This document shows positions 31,595 through 40,164 of a DNA stretch of 54,277 nucleotides, piece by piece (positions within the stretch are counted from its first letter, which is position 1; each line of letters begins with the position of its first letter). The notes under the pieces are model-generated. The model saw only the letters and a program-made list of their open reading frames with translations, was not told where the DNA came from and did no database searches. This stretch comes from Chryseobacterium echinoideorum (GTDB lineage: Bacteria > Bacteroidota > Bacteroidia > Flavobacteriales > Weeksellaceae): the NCBI RefSeq assembly GCF_007474535.1, contig NZ_VKNW01000017.1, forward strand, positions 1 through 54,277, written 5' to 3'. The position numbers were made by a program, and so were the translations under genes.

Positions 31595-34408
31595 CTATTT
31601 CACGGAAATCTCATCAACAAAAATATAAGAATCTCCGCCAGCGCCCTGATGCCATTCCGGAAGTTTTCCGAAATGATAAGCTTTCACTTTAAGAAACCGC
31701 GCTTCTGTCGGGAAAATATCTGTTGAGAAATCTTTAATCTGCACTTGGGTGTCTTTAGGATCAATATTATTTTCTAAAGTTTTCAGCAAAATGAAGTGTT
31801 TACCGTCCATTGAAGCATAATATTCTACTTTCTTAGGCATCAAAATCCAGGCTCTGCTGTCTTGTAAGTAAGTGGAAGAAATATAGTTGATGGGTTGTGG
31901 TGATTGAAAGTCTATAATTGCTTCAAAAGTTTGTCCTTGATATCCCTGCCATTCGCCTTTTCTCCAGTTGGTGTCACCTCTGATCCCGTCAATAACTGCT
32001 AATTTTCCGCCTGCGGTGTATTGCGGATTTGCTGTTGCATTGATGATAATATCCCAATAGTTAGGACGTCTGTTAAAATCAGCTGTTGTAATTGAGCTTT
32101 TTTCACCGTTTCTTTCTGCATAAGTGGAGACCTGAGTTGTTTTGCTGATGATGAAAGGTTCTTTATATACCTTAAAAGTTTTTCTGACATTTTTATCGTC
32201 TTCATCCAATGTCATATAATATACTTTATCTTTTTCATTTAAAGGAGTAATTTTTACCTGAGTGCTAAAATCAAAAATTCTGGCGGCATCAATCACAGGA
32301 GATGCAGTCTGCTCAGTGTATTTTAACTCTTTAGTTGTTTTTATATCTTCAAAACCCAATTTTTTAAGCTCGCTTTTTGGAGTGTTTTTAGTGATGATTC
32401 TTGTTGTTCCATCTTCTAAGTGTAATTTTATTTCATCAAAATAAGGCGTTACCGTTTCCCATTCAGGCTTTCCCGGAGTCACGGAATAAATTCCCATAGA
32501 GTTCAAAATAAACCAGGCGCTCATTTGCCCGCAGTCTTCATTTCCGATTAAACCATCCGGAGCATTTTTGTAAAAATTATCAAGAATAAATTTTATTTTT
32601 TCTTCCGTTTTTTGTGGTTTATCTACGAAATTATAGAGATAGGCAATGTGGTGACTTGGCTCGTTTCCTTGGGCGTATTGTCCGATCAGTCCGGTAATAT
32701 CCACCTGTTCTCTTCCTGTTGTTTTGTCTGATGCTGAAAAAATTGCATCAATAAACTGTTCAAATTTCTGTTTACCGCCATGAGCCTGAATTAATCCCGG
32801 GATATCCTGCGGAACGAAGTAAGAATAATGCCACGAGTTTCCTTCTGTATAATTATTATTAACTTCACTTGGGTCAAATGGCTCGTACCAGTTTCCGTTT
32901 TTTCTTGCCTGCATAAAACCGTTGTTCGGGTTGTAAAGATTTTTCCAGTTCTGAGAACGTTTCATGAAGTATTCGTAATCATCTTTTTTGCCTAAAATCT
33001 TTGCCATTTGAGCAATGCACCAATCATCATACGCATATTCCAAAGTTTTTGAAACACTTTCATGCTCATCATCAATACTGATATAGTTTTTCTGTTTGTA
33101 AGCATTTAATCCGAAAATATCCTGCATTGCTGAATTTTTTGAAGCTTCGAAAGCTTTTTCATAATCAAAACCTGTAATTCCTTTTGCCATTGCATCTGCA
33201 ATTACAGAAACACCGTGATAGCCAATCATGCATTCGGTTTCGTTGGAAGCCAGTTCCCAAACAGGAATTCTTCCGCCTTGTTCGCGCTGTTTAATAAAGG
33301 TGTTGATGAAATCTGCCGTTCTTTTTCTGTCGATTAAAGTCATCAAAGGATGCGCACCTCTGAACGTGTCCCATAACGAGAAAACAGTGTAGTAATCAAA
33401 ATCTTTTGCCATGTAGAATTTGTTGTCTCTTCCACGGTATTTTCCGTCCACATCCATATTGATGTTGGGTTGTGTAAAAACATGGTACAGTGCGGTGTAG
33501 AAAATCGTCAGTTTATCTTTGTTGTCAGATTTAACTTCAATTTTTGAAAGTTCTTTATTCCATTCGGTTTCTGCCTGTTTTTTAATTAAATCAAAATCAT
33601 TTGAATTTCCTTCAGCCAGCATGTTTTTTCCTGCACCTTCATAGCCTGTAGGTGAAATCGCCACTTTTACAAGAATTTTTTCGCCTTTTTTAACTTTGCT
33701 TGAAAATGCAATCTGAATTTTTGTTCCGTTATAATTTGTACTAGCAACACCAGGTTGTGATGGACTCTCAACCAATGATTTGGTTTCAAACATCGGTTTT
33801 GAAAATTCAATTCTTGCATAAATATATTGATTGGTTGCCCAAGCTTCACTTCTTCTGAAAACTTCAATCGTTTTGCTATCGATAATTTTTACTTCACCTT
33901 CCAGCAATTTGTCTCTGTGATTTAAATCTAAAATGATATTGGCGTTTCCAGCTTTATTGAATGTATACTCATGATAGCCAACTCTTTTGGTTGTGGTTAA
34001 ACGAACATCAATATTGTGTTTTTCCAATTTAACGGAATAAAAACCTGCTTTGGCTTTTTCGTTTTTGTGAGAAAATTTAGAAGAATATTCTTTCGGTGTT
34101 AAACCCGCTTTTCCCATGGTTGGCATCAACATAATATCTCCGTAATCTGAAACTCCGGTTCCGTTTAAATGGGTATGCGAAAAACCGTAAATCACAGAAT
34201 CGGAATAATGATAACCGCTGCAGCCGTCCCAGCTTCCGTCAATTCTGGTATCCGGAGAAAGCTGAACCATTCCGAAAGGCACAATAGCACCGGGAAAAGT
34301 ATGACCATGACCGCCTGTTCCGATAAAAGGATTTACATATTGTGAAAAATTTTGTGAAAAGAAACTATGAGCAATAAATCCTAAAAGAATGATTACTATT
34401 TTTTTCAT
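31595..34408 (-). CDS. GH92 family alpha-mannosidase with C-terminal carbohydrate-binding domain
   Basis: 937 residues from MKKIVIILLGFIAHSFFSQ, a Sec signal; the frame extends 11 codons further upstream but the signal argues against it. GH92 enzymes are calcium-dependent exo-alpha-mannosidases of glycan breakdown. Features are YVNPFIGTGGHGHTFPGAIV, PFGMVQLSPDTRIDG, YGFSHTHLNGTGVSDYGDIM, VFSLWDTFRGAHPLMTLID, GNEPSHHIAYLYNF, LIGNEDCGQMSAWFILNSMG and FDEIKLHLEDG. The last 170 residues (NWRKGEWQGYQGQTFEAIID, PKKVEYYASMDGKHF) are a discoidin-like F5/8 type C domain. Secreted, probably periplasmic. No SusC/D pair lies next to it, so it is not in an obvious polysaccharide locus. Confidence 0.93.
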   Translation of the reverse strand: MKKIVIILLGFIAHSFFSQNFSQYVNPFIGTGGHGHTFPGAIVPFGMVQLSPDTRIDGSWDGCSGYHYSDSVIYGFSHTHLNGTGVSDYGDIMLMPTMGKAGLTPKEYSSKFSHKNEKAKAGFYSVKLEKHNIDVRLTTTKRVGYHEYTFNKAGNANIILDLNHRDKLLEGEVKIIDSKTIEVFRRSEAWATNQYIYARIEFSKPMFETKSLVESPSQPGVASTNYNGTKIQIAFSSKVKKGEKILVKVAISPTGYEGAGKNMLAEGNSNDFDLIKKQAETEWNKELSKIEVKSDNKDKLTIFYTALYHVFTQPNINMDVDGKYRGRDNKFYMAKDFDYYTVFSLWDTFRGAHPLMTLIDRKRTADFINTFIKQREQGGRIPVWELASNETECMIGYHGVSVIADAMAKGITGFDYEKAFEASKNSAMQDIFGLNAYKQKNYISIDDEHESVSKTLEYAYDDWCIAQMAKILGKKDDYEYFMKRSQNWKNLYNPNNGFMQARKNGNWYEPFDPSEVNNNYTEGNSWHYSYFVPQDIPGLIQAHGGKQKFEQFIDAIFSASDKTTGREQVDITGLIGQYAQGNEPSHHIAYLYNFVDKPQKTEEKIKFILDNFYKNAPDGLIGNEDCGQMSAWFILNSMGIYSVTPGKPEWETVTPYFDEIKLHLEDGTTRIITKNTPKSELKKLGFEDIKTTKELKYTEQTASPVIDAARIFDFSTQVKITPLNEKDKVYYMTLDEDDKNVRKTFKVYKEPFIISKTTQVSTYAERNGEKSSITTADFNRRPNYWDIIINATANPQYTAGGKLAVIDGIRGDTNWRKGEWQGYQGQTFEAIIDFQSPQPINYISSTYLQDSRAWILMPKKVEYYASMDGKHFILLKTLENNIDPKDTQVQIKDFSTDIFPTEARFLKVKAYHFGKLPEWHQGAGGDSYIFVDEISVK

Positions 34409-34483
34409 GGATATCAATTTAAAAATCGTCCTAAAATACATAAATTTTAGGGATGTAAAAGAATTTATCTATGGATAAGTTTA

Positions 34484-34517
34484 TTGATTCTAAATAATTA
34501 AAAATTGCGTAAATTTG
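34484..34517 (+). promoter_or_regulatory. Promoter upstream of the Mrp gene
   Basis: TTG (34484-34486), 23 bases, then TAAATTTG (34510-34517), fitting the TTG / TAnnTTTG pattern with a long spacer. It lies 18 bases before the ATG. Confidence 0.45.
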
Positions 34518-34534
34518 TAGCCAATTTAAATTTT

Positions 34535-35638
34535 ATGTTGACTAAAGAAAAGGTTCAGAATTTCCTTAAAGAAATAGAAGTAGATGATTTGGTAAATAAT
34601 TTTCAGATTATGGGAAATGATGTCTATATTGATATGACTGCTCATTCCCCGGCAATGCACGAAAAGAAAAAACTTGAAGCTGCAATGAAGCAGGCTTTCG
34701 CAAGCGAATTTGGAGAAGATATTAATTTAAAACTTAAAATAGTTTCGCCTGAACCAAGTGAAATTCAGCAAAGTCAGATCAAAGGCAAGCAAATTCCTGG
34801 AATTCAGAATATCATTGCTATTGCATCTGGAAAAGGAGGAGTAGGGAAGTCAACAGTTTCTGCCAATCTTGCGGTAACTTTAGCGAAAATGGGCTTTAAA
34901 GTAGGTTTATTAGACGCAGATATTTATGGACCCTCAGTTCCTACAATGTTTGATACGGAAGGACAAAAACCAATCTCTGTAGAAGTTAACGGAAAAAATT
35001 TAATGAAGCCTATTGAAAACTACGGTGTGAAAATGCTTTCTATTGGATATTTTTCAGGAGCAAATCAGGCAGTAGTGTGGAGAGGTCCCATGGCTTCAAA
35101 AGCTCTGAATCAAATGATCAGAGATGCTGCATGGGGAGAATTAGATTTCTTGTTAATTGATCTTCCTCCGGGAACTGGTGATATTCATTTGTCTATCATT
35201 CAGGAGGTTCCCGTAACGGGAGCGGTGATTGTAAGTACCCCTCAACATGTTGCTTTGGCGGATGTGAGAAAAGGGATTGCGATGTTCCAGATGGAAAGTA
35301 TCAATATTCCTGTTCTTGGATTAGTGGAAAATATGGCGTATTTCACACCGGAAGAATTACCAGACAACAAATATTATATCTTTGGAAATCAGGGAGCTCA
35401 GTATTTGGCAGATGATTTAGGAATTCCTGTTTTGGGAGAAATTCCTCTAATTCAGAGCATCAGAGAAGCAGGAGATGTCGGAAGACCGGCTGCATTGCAG
35501 GAAGGCTCAAAAATTGCTGACATTTACACAGAAACTGCAAGAAAAATGGTAGAAAGCCTGGTTGAAAGAAATAAATTTCTTCCTCCGACAGAAGCCGTAA
35601 AAATTACAACTATGGCAGGTTGTTCACCAAAAAAATAA
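34535..35638 (+). CDS. Mrp/NBP35-family iron-sulfur cluster carrier ATPase
   Basis: 367 residues. Residues 1-95 are the MIP18/DUF59-like domain (MLTKEKVQNFLKEIEVDDLV). The P-loop ATPase domain follows: deviant Walker A IASGKGGVGKSTVSANL near 102, LLDADIYGPSVPTMF, WRGPMASKALNQMIRD, LLIDLPPGTGDIHLS, GLVENMAYF and a C-terminal Cys near the end (TTMAGCSPKK). The protein carries and inserts Fe-S clusters in the cytoplasm. In some relatives a CxxC lies after NMAYF; here it is replaced by TPEELPDNK, so cluster binding may differ. The start is chosen over an upstream TTG. A NifU-like gene follows 39 bases downstream, which fits the role. Confidence 0.93.
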   Translation: MLTKEKVQNFLKEIEVDDLVNNFQIMGNDVYIDMTAHSPAMHEKKKLEAAMKQAFASEFGEDINLKLKIVSPEPSEIQQSQIKGKQIPGIQNIIAIASGKGGVGKSTVSANLAVTLAKMGFKVGLLDADIYGPSVPTMFDTEGQKPISVEVNGKNLMKPIENYGVKMLSIGYFSGANQAVVWRGPMASKALNQMIRDAAWGELDFLLIDLPPGTGDIHLSIIQEVPVTGAVIVSTPQHVALADVRKGIAMFQMESINIPVLGLVENMAYFTPEELPDNKYYIFGNQGAQYLADDLGIPVLGEIPLIQSIREAGDVGRPAALQEGSKIADIYTETARKMVESLVERNKFLPPTEAVKITTMAGCSPKK

Positions 35639-35677
35639 TGTAATTTCAAATATAATTTTTGAAAAACCAAACCAAAT

Positions 35678-35926
35678 ATGGAAATAAAAACAACACACGA
35701 AGATACAGTAACTAAAGTGATGGAGGCATTAGACAGCATTCGTCCGTTTCTTAATAAGGATGGTGGAGATATTGAACTGATTGATGTGAAAGATGAAACA
35801 GTTTTTGTTAAACTTCTAGGTAATTGCTCAGGCTGTTCTCTTAATTTTTCTACACTTAAATTAGGCGTAGAAAACACCATCAAACAACACGCTCCCGAAA
35901 TTGAAAAGGTAGTTAATGTAGAATAA
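35678..35926 (+). CDS. NifU-like C-terminal domain protein (Fe-S scaffold)
   Basis: 82 residues, essentially only the NifU C-terminal domain: SIRPFLNKDGGDIELIDVKD and the cluster-binding CxxC in LLGNCSGCSLNFSTLKLGVE. Such short proteins hold or transfer a [4Fe-4S] cluster. It follows the Mrp gene by 39 bases on the same strand, so the two probably form an Fe-S assembly operon. Terminated by a hairpin downstream. Confidence 0.93.
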   Translation: MEIKTTHEDTVTKVMEALDSIRPFLNKDGGDIELIDVKDETVFVKLLGNCSGCSLNFSTLKLGVENTIKQHAPEIEKVVNVE

Positions 35927-35949
35927 AAATAAAACAAACGATATATTTT

Positions 35950-35985
35950 TAGAGACAGATCTGTAAAGGTTTGTCTTTTTTTTGC
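35950..35985 (+). terminator. Terminator after the NifU-like gene
   Basis: Arms gagaca and tgtctt around an irregular loop, with a run of T (gtctttttttt) directly after. The T run supports it; the stem is modest. Confidence 0.55.
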
Positions 35986-36015
35986 CCAAAACTTATAAAA
36001 ATTCTTTTCTGAAAT

Positions 36016-36043
36016 AAAAAGCCGCAGTATAAATACTGCAGCT
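36016..36043 (-). terminator. Terminator of the alpha/beta hydrolase gene
   Basis: Arms gcagtat and atactgc with flanking gcc/ggc contacts. On the minus strand it is followed by ggctttttatttc. Just beyond the stop at 36075. Confidence 0.65.
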
Positions 36044-36074
36044 CACTTAATAAAAACTATAAACTGTAAAAAAA

Positions 36075-36899
36075 CTATGATAAAAATTTAGTAATTATTT
36101 CGTTGAGTATTTCAGAGTGGGTAACATTTAAACCGTGAGGTGCGCCTTCAACTATCATAAAATGATTATCGGGAATTCCTTGTGCAGCCTGTTTACCGGC
36201 GGTTTCAATAGGAACAATCTGGTCACTGTTTCCGTGTACAATAAGCGTTTTCACGGTAACATTAGCCAATTCTGGTCTGAAATCTGTATTTGCCCAGCTT
36301 TCCGCACATTTTAAGGTGGCTATTGGTGATGCACATGAAGCAATATTCCAGTCGAAATCCAATTGTTTCTGGCTTACCGTTTGAGTAAGCAATCCGTAAT
36401 TATAGAAATTTTTGTGAAATGTCTCCAGAAAGGAGACTCTGTCTTGCTTTAAATTCTTCATGATTTCAGCCAAATCTTCCGGTGGAACTCCGTGCGGATT
36501 GTCTTCTTTCTGTTGAACCAAAGGAATGATTGAAGAGATTAATGCTACTTTATCAATGTTTTCAGAGCCATAATTGGTGAGATAACGTACAACTTCTCCG
36601 CCACCCATGGAAAACCCAAAAAGAATAACATTTTTTAGTTGAAGCTGAGAAATTAATTCATGCAGATCTGCTGCAAGAGAATCGTAATCATATCCATCTA
36701 AAGTAGGTGAAGATTTCCCGAAACCTTTTCTGTCATAGGTAATGACTCTATAACCCAAATCAAGAAGTACAGGAATCTGAAGTTCCCAGGATTTTCCGCT
36801 CAGCGGCCATCCGTGGATAAGAATAATAGGCTGTCCTGATCCAAAATCTTCATAGTAAAGTTCAAAACTTTTGTCGTTTTGTTTTGTAATGTAAGGCAT
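36075..36899 (-). CDS. Alpha/beta hydrolase, haloperoxidase-like
   Basis: 274 residues of the non-haem chloroperoxidase/esterase branch of alpha/beta hydrolases. The triad is clear: Ser in LFGFSMGGGEVVRYL near residue 97, Asp in IVHGNSDQIVPIETA and His in EGAPHGLNVTH near the end. The oxyanion region IILIHGWPLSGKSWELQ and VITYDRKGFGKSS are typical. Such proteins mostly act as esterases or perhydrolases; the natural substrate is not readable. No signal peptide, so cytoplasmic. Single gene. Confidence 0.9.
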   Translation of the reverse strand: MPYITKQNDKSFELYYEDFGSGQPIILIHGWPLSGKSWELQIPVLLDLGYRVITYDRKGFGKSSPTLDGYDYDSLAADLHELISQLQLKNVILFGFSMGGGEVVRYLTNYGSENIDKVALISSIIPLVQQKEDNPHGVPPEDLAEIMKNLKQDRVSFLETFHKNFYNYGLLTQTVSQKQLDFDWNIASCASPIATLKCAESWANTDFRPELANVTVKTLIVHGNSDQIVPIETAGKQAAQGIPDNHFMIVEGAPHGLNVTHSEILNEIITKFLS

Positions 36900-37045
36900 A
36901 TCTATATTTTTTGGTGTGATACATTCAACACAAATTTTGAGCCAGCTGAAGTGTTATTTTAATCTTTGCTGTCTTTTATGCTAATTTTATAACAATTTGT
37001 AACATTTTTATTCCACAGATACTAACTCTACAGAGTACAATCAGA

Positions 37046-37535
37046 ATGACTTTACAACAAAGGGAATTTTTTAGAAAAGATTAAAAAGCATAAAGGAATC
37101 ATTTATAAGATTTCTAAAATGTATATGGACGATCAGAGTGATCGGGAAGATCTTTTTCAGGAAATTACCTATCAGGTTTGGAAAGCCTACCCCGGTTTTA
37201 AGGGAGAAAGCGAATTTTCTACCTGGCTTTACAGAATTGCTCTTAATACTGCGATTATGTTTCTGAGATCTGAGAAAAGAAGAAGTTTTATAACGAATGA
37301 TGATTTTTCGGACTATAGAATCAAAGACGAAGAATATGATGATGAAAAAGAAGAGAAGCTTTCAAAAATGTATTCTGCTATCAATAAACTTAATCCCATT
37401 GATAAAGCATTTATATTTTACTACCTGGAAAATTTTTCGGGAAAAGAAATCGCCCAACAAATGGGAATATCAGAAGGAAATGTACGGGTAAAAATGAACC
37501 GTGCAAAAAATAAACTCAAAGAACTTTTAAATTAA
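37046..37535 (+). CDS. ECF sigma factor, interrupted by a one-base shift in a T6 run
   Basis: From 37119 the frame encodes region 2 (DREDLFQEITYQVWKAYPGF, STWLYRIALNTAIMFLRSEK) and region 4 (FYYLENFSGKEIAQQMGISE, GNVRVKMNRAKNKLKELL). The expected first 20 or so residues (LEKIKKHKGIIYKISKMYMD) lie upstream in the same frame but without a start codon. A good start, ATG at 37046 (MTLQQREF), is in the next frame, and removing one T from the run at 37067-37072 joins them into a normal protein. Either a sequence error, a real mutation or a slippage switch. Followed 30 bases later by a membrane protein that resembles an anti-sigma partner; the same pair recurs at 43298-44501. Confidence 0.8.
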
Positions 37536-37565
37536 AAATCGGGTAATATTATAACAATTATTGAT

Positions 37566-38162
37566 ATGAATATAGATGAACTGAAAAATATGTGGAATGA
37601 CGATCAGTCTGAAAAGATTCCGGAAATCAATATGGAAGATAAAAACCGCATTCATCTTCCTTTAGAAAAGATAAGAAAGAATATGAAAATGGAGTTTTGG
37701 TCTACTCTTGGTATTTTTATTTTTGCTTTTGCGCTGATTACTTTTTGTGAAGCTCCGTTTAAGTTTAAATTTTACATATCAATCCTTATTGCTTCTATGA
37801 TTTTTGTGACGGTATTTTTTTTCACAAAGTTTTTCAAACTTTACCGAAATATGACCAATATGAACCTCAATACTCTTGAAGGTTTAAAAGATCTCATGCT
37901 TCAACTTGAGCTGAATAAGCAGTATTACTTATCCTTTTATGTCGCTTTTGCTCCTTTTTTGGTTTGCGAACTGCTGATTGTTCTGGAGTTTATTCCGCGA
38001 CCGGTTCCGTTGTCTGATTTGCAAATTGCTGTTACTTTAATTACGACATTAATTGTCAGTATTTTTCTGCTTTTCATTTTTGGAAAATGGTGGTTCAATA
38101 GATTTTATGGTCAGTATATTAAAAAAATCGAATCACTTTTTTTGCAGCTTAAAAATAATTAA
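37566..38162 (+). CDS. Membrane protein, probable anti-sigma partner
   Basis: 198 residues. The N-terminal 45 residues (MNIDELKNMWNDDQSEKIPE) are soluble and could bind the sigma factor. Four hydrophobic segments follow (WSTLGIFIFAFALITFC; FYISILIASMIFVTVFFFT; YVAFAPFLVCELLIVLEFI; VTLITTLIVSIFLLFIFG). The layout, short polar N-terminus plus membrane helices, is like the protein at 43298-43975, which also follows an ECF sigma gene. No zinc-binding anti-sigma motif (HxxxCxxC) is present, so the anti-sigma role is inferred from position only. Confidence 0.7.
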   Translation: MNIDELKNMWNDDQSEKIPEINMEDKNRIHLPLEKIRKNMKMEFWSTLGIFIFAFALITFCEAPFKFKFYISILIASMIFVTVFFFTKFFKLYRNMTNMNLNTLEGLKDLMLQLELNKQYYLSFYVAFAPFLVCELLIVLEFIPRPVPLSDLQIAVTLITTLIVSIFLLFIFGKWWFNRFYGQYIKKIESLFLQLKNN

Positions 38163-38164
38163 AC

Positions 38165-38203
38165 AAAAAGCGGCTGAAATGATCTATCTGCCGCTTTATT
38201 TAT
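38165..38203. terminator. Bidirectional terminator between the sigma module and fRMsr
   Basis: Arms aaaagcggc and gccgcttt with A- and T-rich flanks, between convergent genes. Confidence 0.8.
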
Positions 38204-38222
38204 TTTTAGAATGAAATGAAAA

Positions 38223-38672
38223 TTACAAAATCTTAGAAACTTCATTACAAAGCCATTCCAACAGTTCTAAATCTTCTTTTGTAAAAGGATCTAAAGTATG
38301 AGAATCAATGTCTATCTGCCCGATATTTTCTCCATTCTTAAAAATCGGAACTACAATTTCCGCTTTTGTATCAATAGAGCAGCTTAGATAATTGTCCTGC
38401 AAATGTACGTCAGGCACTATAAATGTTTCATTGGAAACGGCTACCTGTCCGCAGATTCCTTTCCCATACGGAATAATGGTATGATCGGTTTCAGCTCCTA
38501 CATAAGGACCTAATTTCAGCTCGTTTTTATCGCCGTTTTTGAAATAAAACCCCGTCCAGTTGAAGTAAGAAATTTCCTGATCCAGTAAGTGACAAACTTT
38601 CTGAAGTTTTTCTTCAGTATTATGTTTTGGACTTTCCAAAATAGATGAAAGTCTTTTTTTTAATTCAGACAT
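38223..38672 (-). CDS. msrC: GAF-domain free methionine-(R)-sulfoxide reductase
   Basis: 149 residues, a single GAF domain of the fRMsr type, which reduces free Met-(R)-sulfoxide using thioredoxin. The signature is intact: ISYFNWTGFYF, GPYVGAETDHTIIPYGKGIC, GQVAVSNETFIVPDVHLQDN, YLSCSIDTKAEIVVPIFKNG and GQIDIDSH. Of the three Cys of yeast and E. coli enzymes, the one in GKGIC and the one in YLSC are present; the first, ten residues before GKGIC-Cys, is His here. Activity is still likely. Ten bases upstream ends the large conserved gene at 38684 on the same strand, so they may form an operon. Confidence 0.88.
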   Translation of the reverse strand: MSELKKRLSSILESPKHNTEEKLQKVCHLLDQEISYFNWTGFYFKNGDKNELKLGPYVGAETDHTIIPYGKGICGQVAVSNETFIVPDVHLQDNYLSCSIDTKAEIVVPIFKNGENIGQIDIDSHTLDPFTKEDLELLEWLCNEVSKIL

Positions 38673-38683
38673 TTTTATAATTT

Positions 38684-40111
38684 TTATGAAAATTGTTTAA
38701 GGGAAAGCTCATTTTTAAAGCCGAACATTCCTCTTTCCTTAATCATTTCTGCGACACCTTCCGGTACCTGATTTTCCCATCCGTTCATATTGCATGAGAT
38801 TTTTCTGAGAATCTCTCGTGAATAAATTTCCAAAAACTGCGGATTGTAATTTTTAATATCTACAATACGGTTGTTGAGTTTGAAATATTTGTAAAGTTCT
38901 TTCAGATTTTCCTCTACTTTCAGATTAGAAGAGTCCAAAAGCTCGTGTGTTTCAGGGTCTTTATAAGGATAGAGATAAACTCTCATTCCGTTTCGGAAAA
39001 ACTTCCCGAATGCTTCCAGAATTCCTCCTGAAAGATCTTTGTAATACTTCTCATCAAACACCATCAGAAGATTATTTACTCCCATTGCAACACCGATATC
39101 GCCGTTGGTATAATGTGAAAAATAATCAATCAGCCTGTAGTATTCAGAAAAATTAGAGATGATTACTGTGTAACCCAATTTACCCAATACATCCACACGG
39201 TCAAGAAAATCTCTTTCATCAATGTCTCCGTCTGCTCGTAAATTGGAAATGGTAATTTCTATCAGGATTTCGGTTTCTTCATGAGTACAGATAGCATCTT
39301 TCAGGAACATATCCATTCCATTTCGGAGCATATCAATATTTACCTTTGTTACCGGTCTGAAGCTTCCTCTTACCGCAAAAATATTTTTTTTGTATAAAAT
39401 ATCTGCCGGAAGCATATTGTTTCCTTCAGAATTGAAAATCACAGCATCGGTCATATTGTTTTTAACGAGCTGTAGAGACATCAGTCTGTTATCAACATAA
39501 GCGAACGCCGGTCCGCTGAAGTCAATCATATCAATTTCCAGATTATCTGTTGCGATATCATCATAAAGAGACTCAATGAGTCTTCTTGGATTGTCATAAT
39601 AAGTAAAAGCCCCGAAAATAAGATTTACACCAAGATTTCCTAAAGTTTCCTGCTGTAAAGTGGCATCATTTTCTTTAAATTTTACATGAATAACAATTTC
39701 GTTATAATCTTCATTTTCCTTTACCTGAAAACGGATTCCAACCCAGCCATGACCTTTTACTGTTTTGTCAAAATTGATGGTGGTAACGGTATTGGCGTAA
39801 GAGAAATATTTTCTTCCGGGATTGCTGTCTCTGGAAATTCTCTCCTCAATAAGTGATACTTCATAACGAAGCATTTTTCTGAGTCGGTTTTGGGTAACAT
39901 ATCTGTTTTTTACCTCTTTTCCGTAAATAGCGTCACTGAAATCTTTGTCGTAAGCCGACATTGCCTTTGCAATTGTACCCGAAGCTCCTCCTGCTCTAAA
40001 AAAGTGTCGAACGGTTTCCTGTCCAGCTCCAATTTCTGCGAAAGTACCATAAATAGTAGGATCTAAGTTAATTGTTAATGCTTTTTGTTTAGGAGTTAGT
40101 TTCTGATACAT
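38684..40111 (-). CDS. Large conserved cytoplasmic protein of unknown function
   Basis: 475 residues with no signal peptide or membrane segment. Its N-terminus, NLDPTIYGTFAEIGAGQETV then RHFFRAGGASGTIAKAMSAY, is one I recognise as widely conserved in bacteria, where the protein carries unreliable names in databases (nicotinate-nucleotide adenylyltransferase, TonB-dependent receptor). Neither name fits: it lacks the HxGH nucleotidyltransferase motif and any barrel. Other conserved-looking stretches are GHGWVGIRFQV and NLGVNLIFGAFTYYDNPRRL. It is followed after 11 bases by the fRMsr gene. No function is proposed. Confidence 0.8.
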   Translation of the reverse strand: MYQKLTPKQKALTINLDPTIYGTFAEIGAGQETVRHFFRAGGASGTIAKAMSAYDKDFSDAIYGKEVKNRYVTQNRLRKMLRYEVSLIEERISRDSNPGRKYFSYANTVTTINFDKTVKGHGWVGIRFQVKENEDYNEIVIHVKFKENDATLQQETLGNLGVNLIFGAFTYYDNPRRLIESLYDDIATDNLEIDMIDFSGPAFAYVDNRLMSLQLVKNNMTDAVIFNSEGNNMLPADILYKKNIFAVRGSFRPVTKVNIDMLRNGMDMFLKDAICTHEETEILIEITISNLRADGDIDERDFLDRVDVLGKLGYTVIISNFSEYYRLIDYFSHYTNGDIGVAMGVNNLLMVFDEKYYKDLSGGILEAFGKFFRNGMRVYLYPYKDPETHELLDSSNLKVEENLKELYKYFKLNNRIVDIKNYNPQFLEIYSREILRKISCNMNGWENQVPEGVAEMIKERGMFGFKNELSLKQFS

Positions 40112-40164
40112 TAGGACATTAAATTTTTCGTAAATTTACCAAAATTAAAACAACCTCAAAAGAA

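Noticed and set aside
35524..35937. 137-codon minus-strand frame opposite the Mrp end and NifU-like gene
   Set aside because: The plus-strand NifU-like protein with its CxxC motif fully explains the region.
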